Shown here: positions 9,565-18,202 of the stretch, in pieces
Numbering within the stretch: position 1 is the stretch's first letter
How the letters are laid out: each line of letters begins with the position of its first letter
Virus record (IMG/VR): IMGVR_UViG_3300030012_002528
Coordinates: 1 to 64,000 of that record
Length of the DNA stretch: 64,000 nucleotides
Reading direction: 5' to 3' (one strand)
Source: a virus
Notes under the pieces: model-generated
Database searches by the model: none
What the model was told of the DNA's origin: nothing
What the model saw: the letters and a program-made list of their open reading frames with translations, nothing else
Made by a program: the position numbers and the translations under genes

Positions 9565-10081
9565 TATCTTCTACAATATCACAAGCTTTCTTAAATTTTC
9601 GTTGAGCAGACTTCATATTGCCAAATAGCAAATCAGCTTTAGCTCCTCGAATCATAAATTCAGCTTCCATTAATTTATTTAAACAACTAGAATTAGGCAT
9701 ACAGTCAACATCAAGAGCCATTAACTCTTTCTGTAATTTAACTTCTAACTTAACTGTTCTTAAGTAATGTCTTTCATAAGAAAAATCAGCTCCGTCACAA
9801 GCATATATTTTGATACAATATATGCCATCTGGTAAGTCGGGTAAGTTATCATCGCACCCATTACTACACCCATAATTAAGACTACTACCATTGAAGGTAG
9901 TTACTTTGTTTTTAGGGAAAGGATGTGTGACGGCTGTCTTTGAGCCAGGTAAAGTTACATCTATATATGTAGACTCCTCTACAAGATGTTTCCAGTCAGA
10001 AATATCTGCAATAATAAGCACCCTAGCATCATACGTAGGAAATACTTCAAAATTTAATACTGGCTCTAATGCGCTACTCAT
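9506..10081 (-). CDS. Virion-region protein, 191 aa
   Basis: The first 100 residues look beta-rich (FEVFPTYDARVLIIADIS, IDVTLPGSK, GIYCIKIYACDG), like an Ig-type domain, and residues 105-175 are helical, ending in a Cys/His cluster (CDIVEDIEKCDCGHDCGNG). The layout resembles small phage tail-assembly or adaptor proteins. It starts with a 4-base overlap with the membrane-protein gene upstream. No further function can be given. Confidence 0.75.
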   Translation of the reverse strand: MSSALEPVLNFEVFPTYDARVLIIADISDWKHLVEESTYIDVTLPGSKTAVTHPFPKNKVTTFNGSSLNYGCSNGCDDNLPDLPDGIYCIKIYACDGADFSYERHYLRTVKLEVKLQKELMALDVDCMPNSSCLNKLMEAEFMIRGAKADLLFGNMKSAQRKFKKACDIVEDIEKCDCGHDCGNGYTTTAY

Positions 10082-10545
10082 TTCAATAGTTTAATAGTCG
10101 TTATTATGGCTCCAACCTGTAGGAAGTTAAACCCTAAAGATGTCATTCCGACTGCCCTCCATCTGTACCATTTCCTCACCGCCTTCTCTAGTTTGTCTTC
10201 AGTAACATCTGAATATTTTTTGAAACTCTTTTGTAAGTCCGTAGCAATTAATTTTAAAGAGTCTAGGTTTTCCAAAAGTGTTTCGTACTCCATCACAAAC
10301 ATATCGATGTTCCCTACAAGTGCATCGTAGCTTATTGTGAGAGAGTCTTTTATTTCGTTTAGTAAAACATTTTCTCTACCTATCTCAAGAAGTTTTTTAT
10401 AATCATCAGCATAAAACATCACATACGTGGTGTCATCAGCTTCAAACCTAAAGACCTCCATTGTCTCCACTATATTCGGGGATTCCTGAGAGTATGCTGT
10501 CCAAGGGAGTATTGCGAATAATAATAAGAGTAGAATCGGTTTCAT
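10078..10545 (-). CDS. Secreted or membrane protein, possible spanin partner
   Basis: The protein starts with a clear signal peptide (MKPILLLLLFAILPWTAYSQ), has a helical, coiled-coil middle (residues 60-125) and ends with a hydrophobic segment (AVGMTSLGFNFLQVGAIITT). Its 5' end lies inside the upstream gene in another frame (98-base overlap), the arrangement seen for Rz/Rz1 spanin genes. It lacks a lipobox Cys, so it is not a classical outer-membrane spanin. A role in envelope disruption is inference; an envelope-anchored accessory protein is the alternative. Confidence 0.75.
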   Translation of the reverse strand: MKPILLLLLFAILPWTAYSQESPNIVETMEVFRFEADDTTYVMFYADDYKKLLEIGRENVLLNEIKDSLTISYDALVGNIDMFVMEYETLLENLDSLKLIATDLQKSFKKYSDVTEDKLEKAVRKWYRWRAVGMTSLGFNFLQVGAIITTIKLLK

Positions 10546-10855
10546 AAATGTTTTCAGTTAGTAGGTTTTCAAAGTTGGTTAATTCAGTATAAATACTTAT
10601 TTGCAGACTGTCCATTTTAGACTGACTGCTTTTTATATCTTCGGTCATTTCAAGAAGAGCGTCTAACTCTTTCTCTACTTTTTTACGTTTATTGATAATG
10701 TCTTGGTCTATGTAACTGTCTTTAAAGTTGCAACCCTTAGTTAACAGTATGCCTATTAAAATTAATAGAATAGAGACACGTAGTAGAAAGTCTAAAACTT
10801 GGTATCCTCCACGCTCTTTAAAATTACGTAAAATATTCTTAATATCCAAATTCAT
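10448..10855 (-). CDS. Inner-membrane coiled-coil protein, possible i-spanin
   Basis: One transmembrane helix (residues 22-40, LDFLLRVSILLILIGILL) is followed by a Lys/Glu-rich coiled coil (residues 55-110) that would face the periplasm. This is the topology of phage inner-membrane spanins, and the downstream secreted gene overlaps its end by 98 bases. It lies 1 base from the gene upstream. The lysis role is inferred from topology and gene overlap; no lysozyme gene is next to it. Confidence 0.75.
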   Translation of the reverse strand: MNLDIKNILRNFKERGGYQVLDFLLRVSILLILIGILLTKGCNFKDSYIDQDIINKRKKVEKELDALLEMTEDIKSSQSKMDSLQISIYTELTNFENLLTENIYETDSTLIIIRNTPLDSILSGIPEYSGDNGGL

Positions 10856-11448
10856 TACAAAATGTTCTGTATCTGACTGATGACGTTTCTGACTGCATCT
10901 AAGTCCTCATCGTTAAGCGTTGCACCCATATTAACATCAACAGCCAAGAAGATATAACAAAAATTGTTTTTATTATGGATTTCCTTCACATGAAAACAAT
11001 GTGTTTCTGACACTTTTTGTGTTACTAATAAAGGTCGAAGTAATCCATTTTTATTTAAATCCTTTATACTTCTTATAGCTTTACCATCTTGATATATTTC
11101 TTGTACCATGTGTATGTACTCATTATCAAGAGTTTGTTTGTTAAATGTGTGAGTGAATTCTGTGGGGTTAATAATTGTTCCGTAAAGGAGCCCCTCTGGT
11201 TTCACCATGGTCCCCCCGTTAGATACGTGTACAAGAACCGCTTTGTTAACATTAGCCCTGTTTTGTAACAATCTAGCTAACGTATCAAGGTGTAATTTTG
11301 TAGATACTACTTGACCGAAATCAGTTTCCTTCCTCCATCTTTTTGGTAGCATATATTTAAAGGCATCGAAGTTTGAGCTTACCACCCCTAGAATTCCACC
11401 TACAAAAACACTCAAAAGCCCTATAATGGCTATCCATAATTCAATCAT
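10855..11448 (-). CDS. Membrane-anchored protein, 197 aa
   Basis: An N-terminal transmembrane helix (residues 3-25, LWIAIIGLLSVFVGGILGVV) is followed by a soluble alpha/beta domain. That domain has strands such as VNKAVLVHVSNGGTM (residues 66-80) and CYIFLAVDVNMGA, which suggest a GAF/PAS-like sensor fold, although I cannot confirm it. It is followed without a gap by the spanin-like gene. It may be a membrane protein acting in lysis timing; the function is unknown. Confidence 0.75.
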   Translation of the reverse strand: MIELWIAIIGLLSVFVGGILGVVSSNFDAFKYMLPKRWRKETDFGQVVSTKLHLDTLARLLQNRANVNKAVLVHVSNGGTMVKPEGLLYGTIINPTEFTHTFNKQTLDNEYIHMVQEIYQDGKAIRSIKDLNKNGLLRPLLVTQKVSETHCFHVKEIHNKNNFCYIFLAVDVNMGATLNDEDLDAVRNVISQIQNIL

Positions 11449-11471
11449 CTTAAAATATTTTATATATATTA

Positions 11472-11738
11472 TTAGTCAATGTCACCATCAACCCAACCTG
11501 AATAAACACTAAATGTTCCGTCTAAGTTATAAACATACTTACCTATGATAAACTCATCATCAGGAAGTTGAGTTCCTTCAGGTACATCAACTATTTCTAG
11601 GGGGTCTGTTGAGTTAGCTCTTGTCACTTTATGTGGTGTTGCGTTATCCCAAGCATAGTATACCCCATCACTCTCTAATATAATATTCTCTGCGATTAAA
11701 CAAATTTGCCTATCTGATTGTGTTACTAAAAATTTCAT
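11472..11738 (-). CDS. Small virion-region protein, 88 aa
   Basis: A short protein with beta-strand character (MKFLVTQSDRQICLIAENII; VYYAWDNATPHKV). The start codon shares one base with the stop of the fibre gene upstream, so it is translationally coupled. Small beta-rich proteins directly after a fibre gene are often fibre caps or assembly factors, but no such function is demonstrated here. Confidence 0.75.
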   Translation of the reverse strand: MKFLVTQSDRQICLIAENIILESDGVYYAWDNATPHKVTRANSTDPLEIVDVPEGTQLPDDEFIIGKYVYNLDGTFSVYSGWVDGDID

Positions 11739-13135
11739 TACGAATTTGTTATTTCAAAGTTATTCATTACTACACCTCTAAATGCTGTACCTGCTCCTTG
11801 TGTTCTATAAGAAGATATTGCTGCTCCGTGGTCCTTGTCAACTTGACCTATAAATGGCTGTCGCATTGGATGCCCACTTGTTGGATTGGTTGTGTCTTCT
11901 AATACAATGTCTGAATCAAGTGAGTTGTATTTTGACACATCCCAGGTGTTTGCACTTGAATCATAGTACACAGGAAATACTTCCATATCACCTGTGCTTG
12001 AGCCACTATTCCAAAAGGTTGTTCCTAATATATAGTCAGTTTTGCTGTCTTCTTGGCCATTATAATATTTACGCAAAGTATGCTCAAGACCTCGCCTGCT
12101 ACTGTTTCCAAAACTTGCGGGTGTGGCCACTGTAAAGGTTGTGCCATCGTAGGTGCAAGTAGTTAATTCTACATCATAGTTAATCCTATCTAAATACATT
12201 AAAGGAGCCCTACCATCTTCTATGCTCCAAGGAGCATCAAGCATAGGGTGATTAGAGCCGCTTTTATATAGGGTATCACCTATAACTTCTACAAGCGTAT
12301 TGGTGCTTGCATTGTACTCGTATACAGCGTAATACAACACACCTGTCGAAGTTGCTGACTTTACGTAAAATATAGCAAAGCAATGCTTGCCTCCTATCGT
12401 TCCTAAGTTGACAAGTTGATTCATACCATTACCTGAGCCACTTGTACCCATTGGATAAAGTATGCCTCGACTTGTAATTGTTTGTGAACTTATGTCTAAA
12501 TCCCACACTCGTGCATATGGAAAAGCTCCTGGTTTTGTTAGGCCTGTAGATGCAATTGTATATACATTGGCACTTGGGTTATTTATAACTGCAAATTTAG
12601 GTAGCCTGTCTATATAGTTGTTTGTATCTCCATCATTTACTGTGAAGTCTATGGTTATGTTATTTGTACCACCATTATATGTGCACACCTTAAATACGTT
12701 ACCTATCCCTACTTGTGGGACAATCATAACACATTTAGAGTCTGTTAACCTAATCATGCCAAAAGCTTGTCCCCTAGCGTAAGGGTCAAAGTCAGCTGTA
12801 CCGTTAAAAACAAGAGTTGAACTAGAACTTGTGGTCAGAGTTGAACCACTTTGCGTTACACCAATCGCTGTTAAATCTTGGTTGTCTGCATTACCTGCTT
12901 GTGCAAGTATATATACATATCGACCTAATTGAAGTTCAACGCCTCTACCATTTATATTGGCATCGTTACCGCCAGTTATAATATTTGATTGTGTACCAGC
13001 GTTAGTAATCCCAGATATTGTAGAACCACTTGCAAATAGCATCCCATTAATGCTTGTAATAGCAGATGCACCTACATTATCCACTGATGCAATATCAACA
13101 GCTGTTACTCCATTAAGTCTATCTATAGTAGACAT
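11738..13135 (-). CDS. Large fibre / receptor-binding candidate, 465 aa
   Basis: The first 50 residues (MSTIDRLNGVTAVDIASVDN) contain a trimeric-attachment-like segment. The rest is a long series of blade-like repeats with aromatic and Asp-rich turns (for example DPYARGQAFGMIRLTDSKCV and GKHCFAIFYVKS), which suggests a beta-propeller or sialidase-like fold. There is no Cys-rich head. It is the largest protein of the fibre cluster and the best candidate for the receptor-binding protein. This is inference from composition and context. Confidence 0.8.
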   Translation of the reverse strand: MSTIDRLNGVTAVDIASVDNVGASAITSINGMLFASGSTISGITNAGTQSNIITGGNDANINGRGVELQLGRYVYILAQAGNADNQDLTAIGVTQSGSTLTTSSSSTLVFNGTADFDPYARGQAFGMIRLTDSKCVMIVPQVGIGNVFKVCTYNGGTNNITIDFTVNDGDTNNYIDRLPKFAVINNPSANVYTIASTGLTKPGAFPYARVWDLDISSQTITSRGILYPMGTSGSGNGMNQLVNLGTIGGKHCFAIFYVKSATSTGVLYYAVYEYNASTNTLVEVIGDTLYKSGSNHPMLDAPWSIEDGRAPLMYLDRINYDVELTTCTYDGTTFTVATPASFGNSSRRGLEHTLRKYYNGQEDSKTDYILGTTFWNSGSSTGDMEVFPVYYDSSANTWDVSKYNSLDSDIVLEDTTNPTSGHPMRQPFIGQVDKDHGAAISSYRTQGAGTAFRGVVMNNFEITNS

Positions 13136-13138
13136 AGA

Positions 13139-13423
13139 TTATTCTTCTAACGGTTTAAATCCTCCGTATTTCTTGCCTTGTTTACTTGCTTCTGTTCTAG
13201 CAGCTTCTAAAAGTTTCCTTATAAATATTTCCTGAACAGGTACAACTTCTATATGAGTTGTAAGGTGATTATTTTTATCAGCGTCAAATGTTTTTTTATC
13301 TGCATACACTTTGTATTCCATGTTAGCAGACATAGTCTCCACGTCTATAACAATTTTGTGAACATCAAGATATGCTTTTGGTACTGTTAAACCTTTGAAT
13401 GTGATTGAACCTTGTAATGCCAT
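13139..13423 (-). CDS. Small virion-region protein, 94 aa
   Basis: The protein begins MALQGSITFKGLTVPKAYLD and looks like a small beta-sandwich with a helical C-terminus rich in Lys and Glu. The pattern (short strand, 'I.F.G...P.AY', then KVYADKKTFDADK) is typical of small phage tail-fibre and baseplate-associated proteins. It lies 3 bases before the large fibre gene. Function unknown. Confidence 0.75.
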   Translation of the reverse strand: MALQGSITFKGLTVPKAYLDVHKIVIDVETMSANMEYKVYADKKTFDADKNNHLTTHIEVVPVQEIFIRKLLEAARTEASKQGKKYGGFKPLEE

Positions 13424-13436
13424 TTTTTCTAAAATT

Positions 13437-14132
13437 TTAAGATAATAATATAAAGTCAGGAGATGGGTTAAAATAAATTATTGCGTCACCTAGAAGAGGA
13501 GCAGCAACACAATAACCAGCTATTCTAACATATTGTCCTGTAGTTGATGGTGCAGTACCAGAAAAACCTCCATTTACAAAATATACAGGTTGACCTATAC
13601 CTGCTCCAGGTGCACTTGTTCTAACTAACCCTTTTATAAGAAGAGTGTTACCAGTAACTCCTATAGGACTAGGAACAACAACTCCTATCATGCGACTCAT
13701 CTGGGTGGGTGATGTTATATCATCAAGTGCGGCAGCAGAACTATTCTCAAGAAAACCTGTAAGATAAGCAGGAGCTCCTAATGTAAGAACAGTTCCAGTT
13801 GTTGTTTCATATACATCTCCTTTATACTGTCCTGTAAAAGCAGCTATATCAGTATTCTTAAATATAGTAGTTGTAGTATCTGCATCATCCTTCCAAATGG
13901 GTTCTAAGGAAGCATTTAATGCTAACACTTGTCCTTCTGTTCCTGGTGCTGGAAGTTCTCCTTCATCTTTCCATACAGGGTCTAAATCAGAATTAAGTGC
14001 AAGAACTTGTCCTTCTGTACCAGCTGTTGCTGGTTGTTTAATAAAATACTTTGACAAAAGGTCATACTTACTAGAATAAGTACAACTTCCGTCCCATATC
14101 CATTTTTTTGGTATTAATACTTCTTTTGTCAT
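13437..14132 (-). CDS. Fibre protein with duplicated GTEGQVLAL motif, 231 aa
   Basis: Residues 30-75 contain two tandem copies of a 23-residue unit built on GTEGQVLALNSDLDPVWKD and GTEGQVLALNASLEPIWKD, a repeat type found in phage tail fibres and in trimeric adhesins. The C-terminal 140 residues form a Gly/Ser/Thr-rich beta domain. I place the start at ATG 14132 (MTKEVLIP): the frame is open to a TTG at 14156, but that extension runs through the terminator T-tract at 14145-14150. Confidence 0.8.
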   Translation of the reverse strand: MTKEVLIPKKWIWDGSCTYSSKYDLLSKYFIKQPATAGTEGQVLALNSDLDPVWKDEGELPAPGTEGQVLALNASLEPIWKDDADTTTTIFKNTDIAAFTGQYKGDVYETTTGTVLTLGAPAYLTGFLENSSAAALDDITSPTQMSRMIGVVVPSPIGVTGNTLLIKGLVRTSAPGAGIGQPVYFVNGGFSGTAPSTTGQYVRIAGYCVAAPLLGDAIIYFNPSPDFILLS

Positions 14133-14144
14133 TTTATATACATT

Positions 14145-14182
14145 AAAAAACCCCAATCCCTACTGATAGTAGAGATATGGGG
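14145..14182 (-). terminator. Rho-independent terminator within the fibre genes
   Basis: CCCCA (14151-14155) pairs with TGGGG (14178-14182) around an inner CTAC/GTAG stem. On the minus strand a run of six T follows. It ends transcription after the 278-residue gene, before the repeat-bearing fibre gene. Confidence 0.85.
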
Positions 14183-14220
14183 CTCTTACTTTAATAATTA
14201 ATTGAGCATTTTCATGTTGT

Positions 14221-15057
14221 TTAAATTTCTACGCTCATATTCCATGAACACTGTAGGGTTGTGTTCTGTAATGCATTTAAATTGTTCATTGCCAGTCCTA
14301 ATAACAAAACATCCCCTGCTTCTACTTTCTCAGTAACTGTATGAGAGAGTGTAAAGTTAAAATAGAATTTATCATTTGATGAACAAGATATGTCTGGTGC
14401 TCTATCAGAAATAGACTCCAACATTACTATTGTACTATCACAAGCAGCTGCCTGCATTACATTCGCTTTAGGGAGCTTCATAATAGCACTACAGGCTCCA
14501 AGAGTGTTAGCTGCGACTCCTGCTCTAATTGCTGCAATGTTCCAAGATAAATTGATAATAGAGCCTACTGGGATATCAAAAGGTACAGTAATTCCTGCCC
14601 CTAAGTCTTCTTCAGTAATTACTGCCGTAGACCCACTAGCTGTGTTTATAGTTGCGGTAGACGTGTTTGAACCCCAATCAACTGATGCCCACGTAGAAGC
14701 TACTTTTACTGAGGGAAGACCTGAAATAAAAGAAACTGCTATTGCATATTCTTGAGGAGAAGCTATTGTTTGTGGAAAGTCCACACTTCCTGCGGAAACA
14801 CGAAAGTTAGATGCGCCTAACAATAATTTATCTTTAGCTGGAGAAGCTGTTTTCTTCCCATAAGCTACAATGTTTCCTTCTTCGTTGATATATATTTGGC
14901 AATTTACAAGACCTTTTTCTTTAGCTTCAGCATCGTCTTTGTAAACTGGTAAAGAACCCAAGATAGAAGATAGTCTCACATATCCTGCAGGTATATTACA
15001 GTTTAAACCTAATACTTCCGATTTAGGTATAGCAACATCGAAATTTTTTTTAGACAT
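14221..15057 (-). CDS. Virion protein with VPAGYVRLSS domain, 278 aa
   Basis: Residues 1-60 (FDVAIPKSEV, CNIPAGYVRLSSILGSLPVY, then a D..A...GL..C motif) form a small domain that occurs in three tandem copies in the plus-strand protein at 35739. Residues 90-278 form a beta domain similar in style to that of the protein at 8023 (VPFDIPVGSIINLSWNI). The gene stands alone between two strong terminators. I infer a head-decoration or fibre protein in which the N-terminal domain docks to the virion. Confidence 0.8.
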   Translation of the reverse strand: MSKKNFDVAIPKSEVLGLNCNIPAGYVRLSSILGSLPVYKDDAEAKEKGLVNCQIYINEEGNIVAYGKKTASPAKDKLLLGASNFRVSAGSVDFPQTIASPQEYAIAVSFISGLPSVKVASTWASVDWGSNTSTATINTASGSTAVITEEDLGAGITVPFDIPVGSIINLSWNIAAIRAGVAANTLGACSAIMKLPKANVMQAAACDSTIVMLESISDRAPDISCSSNDKFYFNFTLSHTVTEKVEAGDVLLLGLAMNNLNALQNTTLQCSWNMSVEI

Positions 15058-15069
15058 AATAATATTTTT

Positions 15070-15098
15070 TAAAAAAAAGGGGGAGGAAACCCTCCCCC
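15070..15098 (-). terminator. Strong terminator after the 801-residue virion gene
   Basis: GGGGGAGG and CCTCCCCC form an almost perfect stem, followed on the minus strand by eight T. This is one of the strongest terminators of the late block. Confidence 0.9.
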
Positions 15099-15114
15099 GA
15101 TTTAGTTAGGTGAA

Positions 15115-17520
15115 TTATGCTAACGCTTCGCAATCAAGAGACCCTCCGAGAGCATCTATGATTTGAGTGTAGCTACAACCTGCAGCGTGGGGAATCAAGA
15201 AGATATATCTAATGTCTTCTCCCATTCTGCGGCTTGCAGTGCCAGCATAGTTGTTTCTTCTCAACTTAACTGTGAACTTGTCGTACTGAACGCAAGGCTC
15301 AAGTTTAGTTTCGAATCCACTTAAGTAACCTTCAGCGTAGCTCTTTCTTGGAGAGATACCAGCGAAGTATTCTGCAGAAGCTTTCTCTTGCTTCATGTAG
15401 TTGATACCCCAACCAGTTCCATCGAAGTCTCTCTCGTGACGAGTTACTCTAAATGGAGTAGTTACGAATTTGTAACCTTCCATCAACACTGCAGGAGCTT
15501 CACCGCCAGAAACTTGGATTTTAACTCCTTTAGGAGTGAAAGTACCAATTTGGTCAGCAAGCATTGCTGGAGGACACAAGAAAGCGTTCTTAGCAACGAA
15601 TTTGATACCACATTCGCAGTCGTCTGGGAACTCTCCACCAACTCCTGTGATAGTAAGAGTAACTGAACCTACATTTAAAGCATTAAAATCAGCAGCATTT
15701 GTAATGTCGATAACAATTGTATCTCCTATTGAAAGACCTGAGCTAGGATTTCCAGCATCTAGAGTTACAACAACTGCATCTACTGCAGTAGTGCTTAGAG
15801 TTACATCAATGTCAAACTCTGAACCTGCAGGAGCTGTGACAGATGGAGATGCTTCAGTTAAAGCTACTGCACCAGTTGTATCAGCGTTAACTGTAGCTGC
15901 AGATGTATCAATAGAGAAAGAAGTAATCTCACTAGCACCGACTGTTCTTTCAGACCATGCAGAAAACTCATAGTCATCTGGCATAGCTGGGAAAATTGGG
16001 TCTGGAGTTTCACAATCGTCACATACATGCCCAGATGTTAATGTGCCTGTGAAACGTGCTCTACACTCCCCAATATCAGCAGTAGATAAAGCTACGCTTA
16101 ATTCAGGATAAGCAGCTTGCAATTCAGCAAGTTTTGCGTTTGCAGCAGCAGTTCTTGCAGCAGCAGTAGCGAATGGTCCGCAATCTAGGTCTACGTCAAG
16201 CTCGATAGTCTTATTGAAGACATCACACTGCTTTCCTTCAACCCAAGGAATCTCAGTAGCAGAGTAAGTAACAATACAAACATTGTCTCCTTCTCCTACA
16301 AATGATACTTCAATATCACTTGCAGTAATACTAGGGTTAATTCCTATAACAGCTGCTATAATCGCATCAAGACCTGGGTCTGCATCTGCAACTAATACCC
16401 AAGTTACAGAGTTAAGAGGCCCGTCAGCTCTTCCTTGTGAATGAGCTGCAGAAGTAGTAACACCTGCAATAAGGTTAAGGGCATTTACAAGGTTACCATC
16501 ATTAATGTTTCCATCCTCATCGTCTGCAACAAGTTTCCATACATAACCTCCTGGTATTTCTGTAGCACCGCCTGGACAAGTGTCACAGTCAGTAAGAATT
16601 TTAGTTACTTCAGAAGTTCCATTTCTTAATAATGTAGCAGGCTCTCTAAAGTCATTTGCTGGCCCATTAGCGTCAATAACTTGGTAAGTTGAAGTAGAAC
16701 CTTCTCTTGAGATTCTTTCTACAACAACATCGTCAGATAAATCAGGGTCTGTAAGTGCCCAGGCTTGTACTTGAGCAAGTGCTTCGCCAGTACCTTCGTC
16801 ACATCTCTCTAATGTAGAGAAAGTAACTGTACTTGCTGGAGTTAACTCAGGAGCACAAGAGTAAGTACCAATAACTTCTACTAAGTCACCTACTTTGATA
16901 GATGCGCCTGTACCCATATCAGAACCTGTACGAAGTTCGTGCTCTCTGATAGTTTCAACTAAGTCATGTGTAATAGAATGACAAGAAGTGGTAGCACAAG
17001 GGTTAAGACAGTTGTCGCATGCTTCAGGAGAACCTGAGAATACGTTAAATGTCATGTTTGCGATTCCATCTCGGAAACCAAGGTAAGAAAGCTGCTCACC
17101 AAATAATTGTAATGAAACTGTAGTAGCTTCATTCTCTTTCAATTGGATTCCAGTACCAGCTGTACCATTATAACCTAAAGTTACTTCAGAGTAAACTGGT
17201 GCTTTTGCTGTGTCATATGTCACATCAAGAATATCCTCTCTTTTGAAAGGAATGGTAGCAAAGTTTTTGTTTGTCATGTTACCAGCATCCTGAGTTCTTC
17301 CAGTACCTACTTGGATTTGGAATAATTCATTTTTGCCGTAAGCATCCAAACCGTTAACAGCTGCCATACCATTTGCAGTTTTTGAAGCTACTCGGAAAAT
17401 ACCTACCTGCCCATTGGCAAGTCTTAGTGACCCTCTGCCTGCAGGGGCCACTGATTGTTGTCCTAAATCCGATAGGACCATCAGCCTTGAATATGCTGAG
17501 TTGTGGGAACGTGAATTCAT
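15115..17520 (-). CDS. Major virion protein candidate, 801 aa
   Basis: The N-terminus (LSDLGQQSVAPAGRGSLRLA, residues 17-36) and the C-terminal 150 residues (PFRVTRHERDFDGTGWGINY, IRYIFLIPHAAG) look like the globular scaffold of a structural protein. Between them lie Cys-rich beta modules (CDNCLNPC, CDTCPGG, CDDCETPDP) and an Ig-like domain at residues about 540-620 rich in Thr and Val. No catalytic motif is seen. The gene is followed by a very strong terminator and has clean boundaries, which fits high expression. It could be the major tail protein or an abundant head protein. Confidence 0.85.
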   Translation of the reverse strand: MNSRSHNSAYSRLMVLSDLGQQSVAPAGRGSLRLANGQVGIFRVASKTANGMAAVNGLDAYGKNELFQIQVGTGRTQDAGNMTNKNFATIPFKREDILDVTYDTAKAPVYSEVTLGYNGTAGTGIQLKENEATTVSLQLFGEQLSYLGFRDGIANMTFNVFSGSPEACDNCLNPCATTSCHSITHDLVETIREHELRTGSDMGTGASIKVGDLVEVIGTYSCAPELTPASTVTFSTLERCDEGTGEALAQVQAWALTDPDLSDDVVVERISREGSTSTYQVIDANGPANDFREPATLLRNGTSEVTKILTDCDTCPGGATEIPGGYVWKLVADDEDGNINDGNLVNALNLIAGVTTSAAHSQGRADGPLNSVTWVLVADADPGLDAIIAAVIGINPSITASDIEVSFVGEGDNVCIVTYSATEIPWVEGKQCDVFNKTIELDVDLDCGPFATAAARTAAANAKLAELQAAYPELSVALSTADIGECRARFTGTLTSGHVCDDCETPDPIFPAMPDDYEFSAWSERTVGASEITSFSIDTSAATVNADTTGAVALTEASPSVTAPAGSEFDIDVTLSTTAVDAVVVTLDAGNPSSGLSIGDTIVIDITNAADFNALNVGSVTLTITGVGGEFPDDCECGIKFVAKNAFLCPPAMLADQIGTFTPKGVKIQVSGGEAPAVLMEGYKFVTTPFRVTRHERDFDGTGWGINYMKQEKASAEYFAGISPRKSYAEGYLSGFETKLEPCVQYDKFTVKLRRNNYAGTASRRMGEDIRYIFLIPHAAGCSYTQIIDALGGSLDCEALA

Positions 17521-17531
17521 AGTGTTAAAAT

Positions 17532-18200
17532 TTAATTGTTGTTAATAATCCTGTCCTTGTTAATTGTTACTAAATTGGCATCGCCATAATTTCTAAAGAA
17601 TGATTCAGCACACATAGAAATTACTTTGTTGACCCACCAATCGGTGCCTTCTGGGTCTATGTTTGTAGATGCAGTATCATCTATTTTTATGTAACCTTCA
17701 ATATCAATTGGACGAGGGAACCTGTAATAAGTTACTATACCTCTGTCAATTGTGAAGTCTTTTGTGTAGACATTTAGGTTGTTATTACCTATATAATAAG
17801 GTGCTTCTCGGTACCTTATAGAGGGGGCGTTATTAGCGTCTATAGCTAATTGCTCTTGGTCAAAGTTTTTTATCTCGAATAAACTAAGACGGATGTTTTT
17901 ACATTCGTCTGTGTCTACATAAGCATACGCACTTGACACCTCAAACCAATCATCGTTAAGGTCTAACGGTACTATATTATCTATAGCTGGTAAAGGTTGA
18001 ACATTACTATCGACCTCTAAGAACGTCTCGACATCTATAATGTCTTCATCATTTCTGAAGTCTAGACAATAATCGAGGAACCTAATTTGTTCTTCATTAT
18101 AAAGAAGTACGAACCTATCTTTAGAAGCTACTATATTATTAGAGCTTAAGTTTCTATTTACTTTAGTTAGAAATCTTAAGTATGCTTCTTGTACGTTCAT
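17532..18200 (-). CDS. Head-tail connector or adaptor candidate, 222 aa
   Basis: The mixture of N-terminal helices (residues 1-50), a central beta segment (KDFTIDRGIVTYYRFPRPID) and C-terminal helices ending in NKVISMCAESFFRNYGDAN matches the usual shape of portal-adaptor proteins (gp4/gp10-like). Its place soon after the capsid genes agrees. No motif allows a firm family call. Confidence 0.8.
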   Translation of the reverse strand: MNVQEAYLRFLTKVNRNLSSNNIVASKDRFVLLYNEEQIRFLDYCLDFRNDEDIIDVETFLEVDSNVQPLPAIDNIVPLDLNDDWFEVSSAYAYVDTDECKNIRLSLFEIKNFDQEQLAIDANNAPSIRYREAPYYIGNNNLNVYTKDFTIDRGIVTYYRFPRPIDIEGYIKIDDTASTNIDPEGTDWWVNKVISMCAESFFRNYGDANLVTINKDRIINNN

Positions 18201-18202
18201 TA

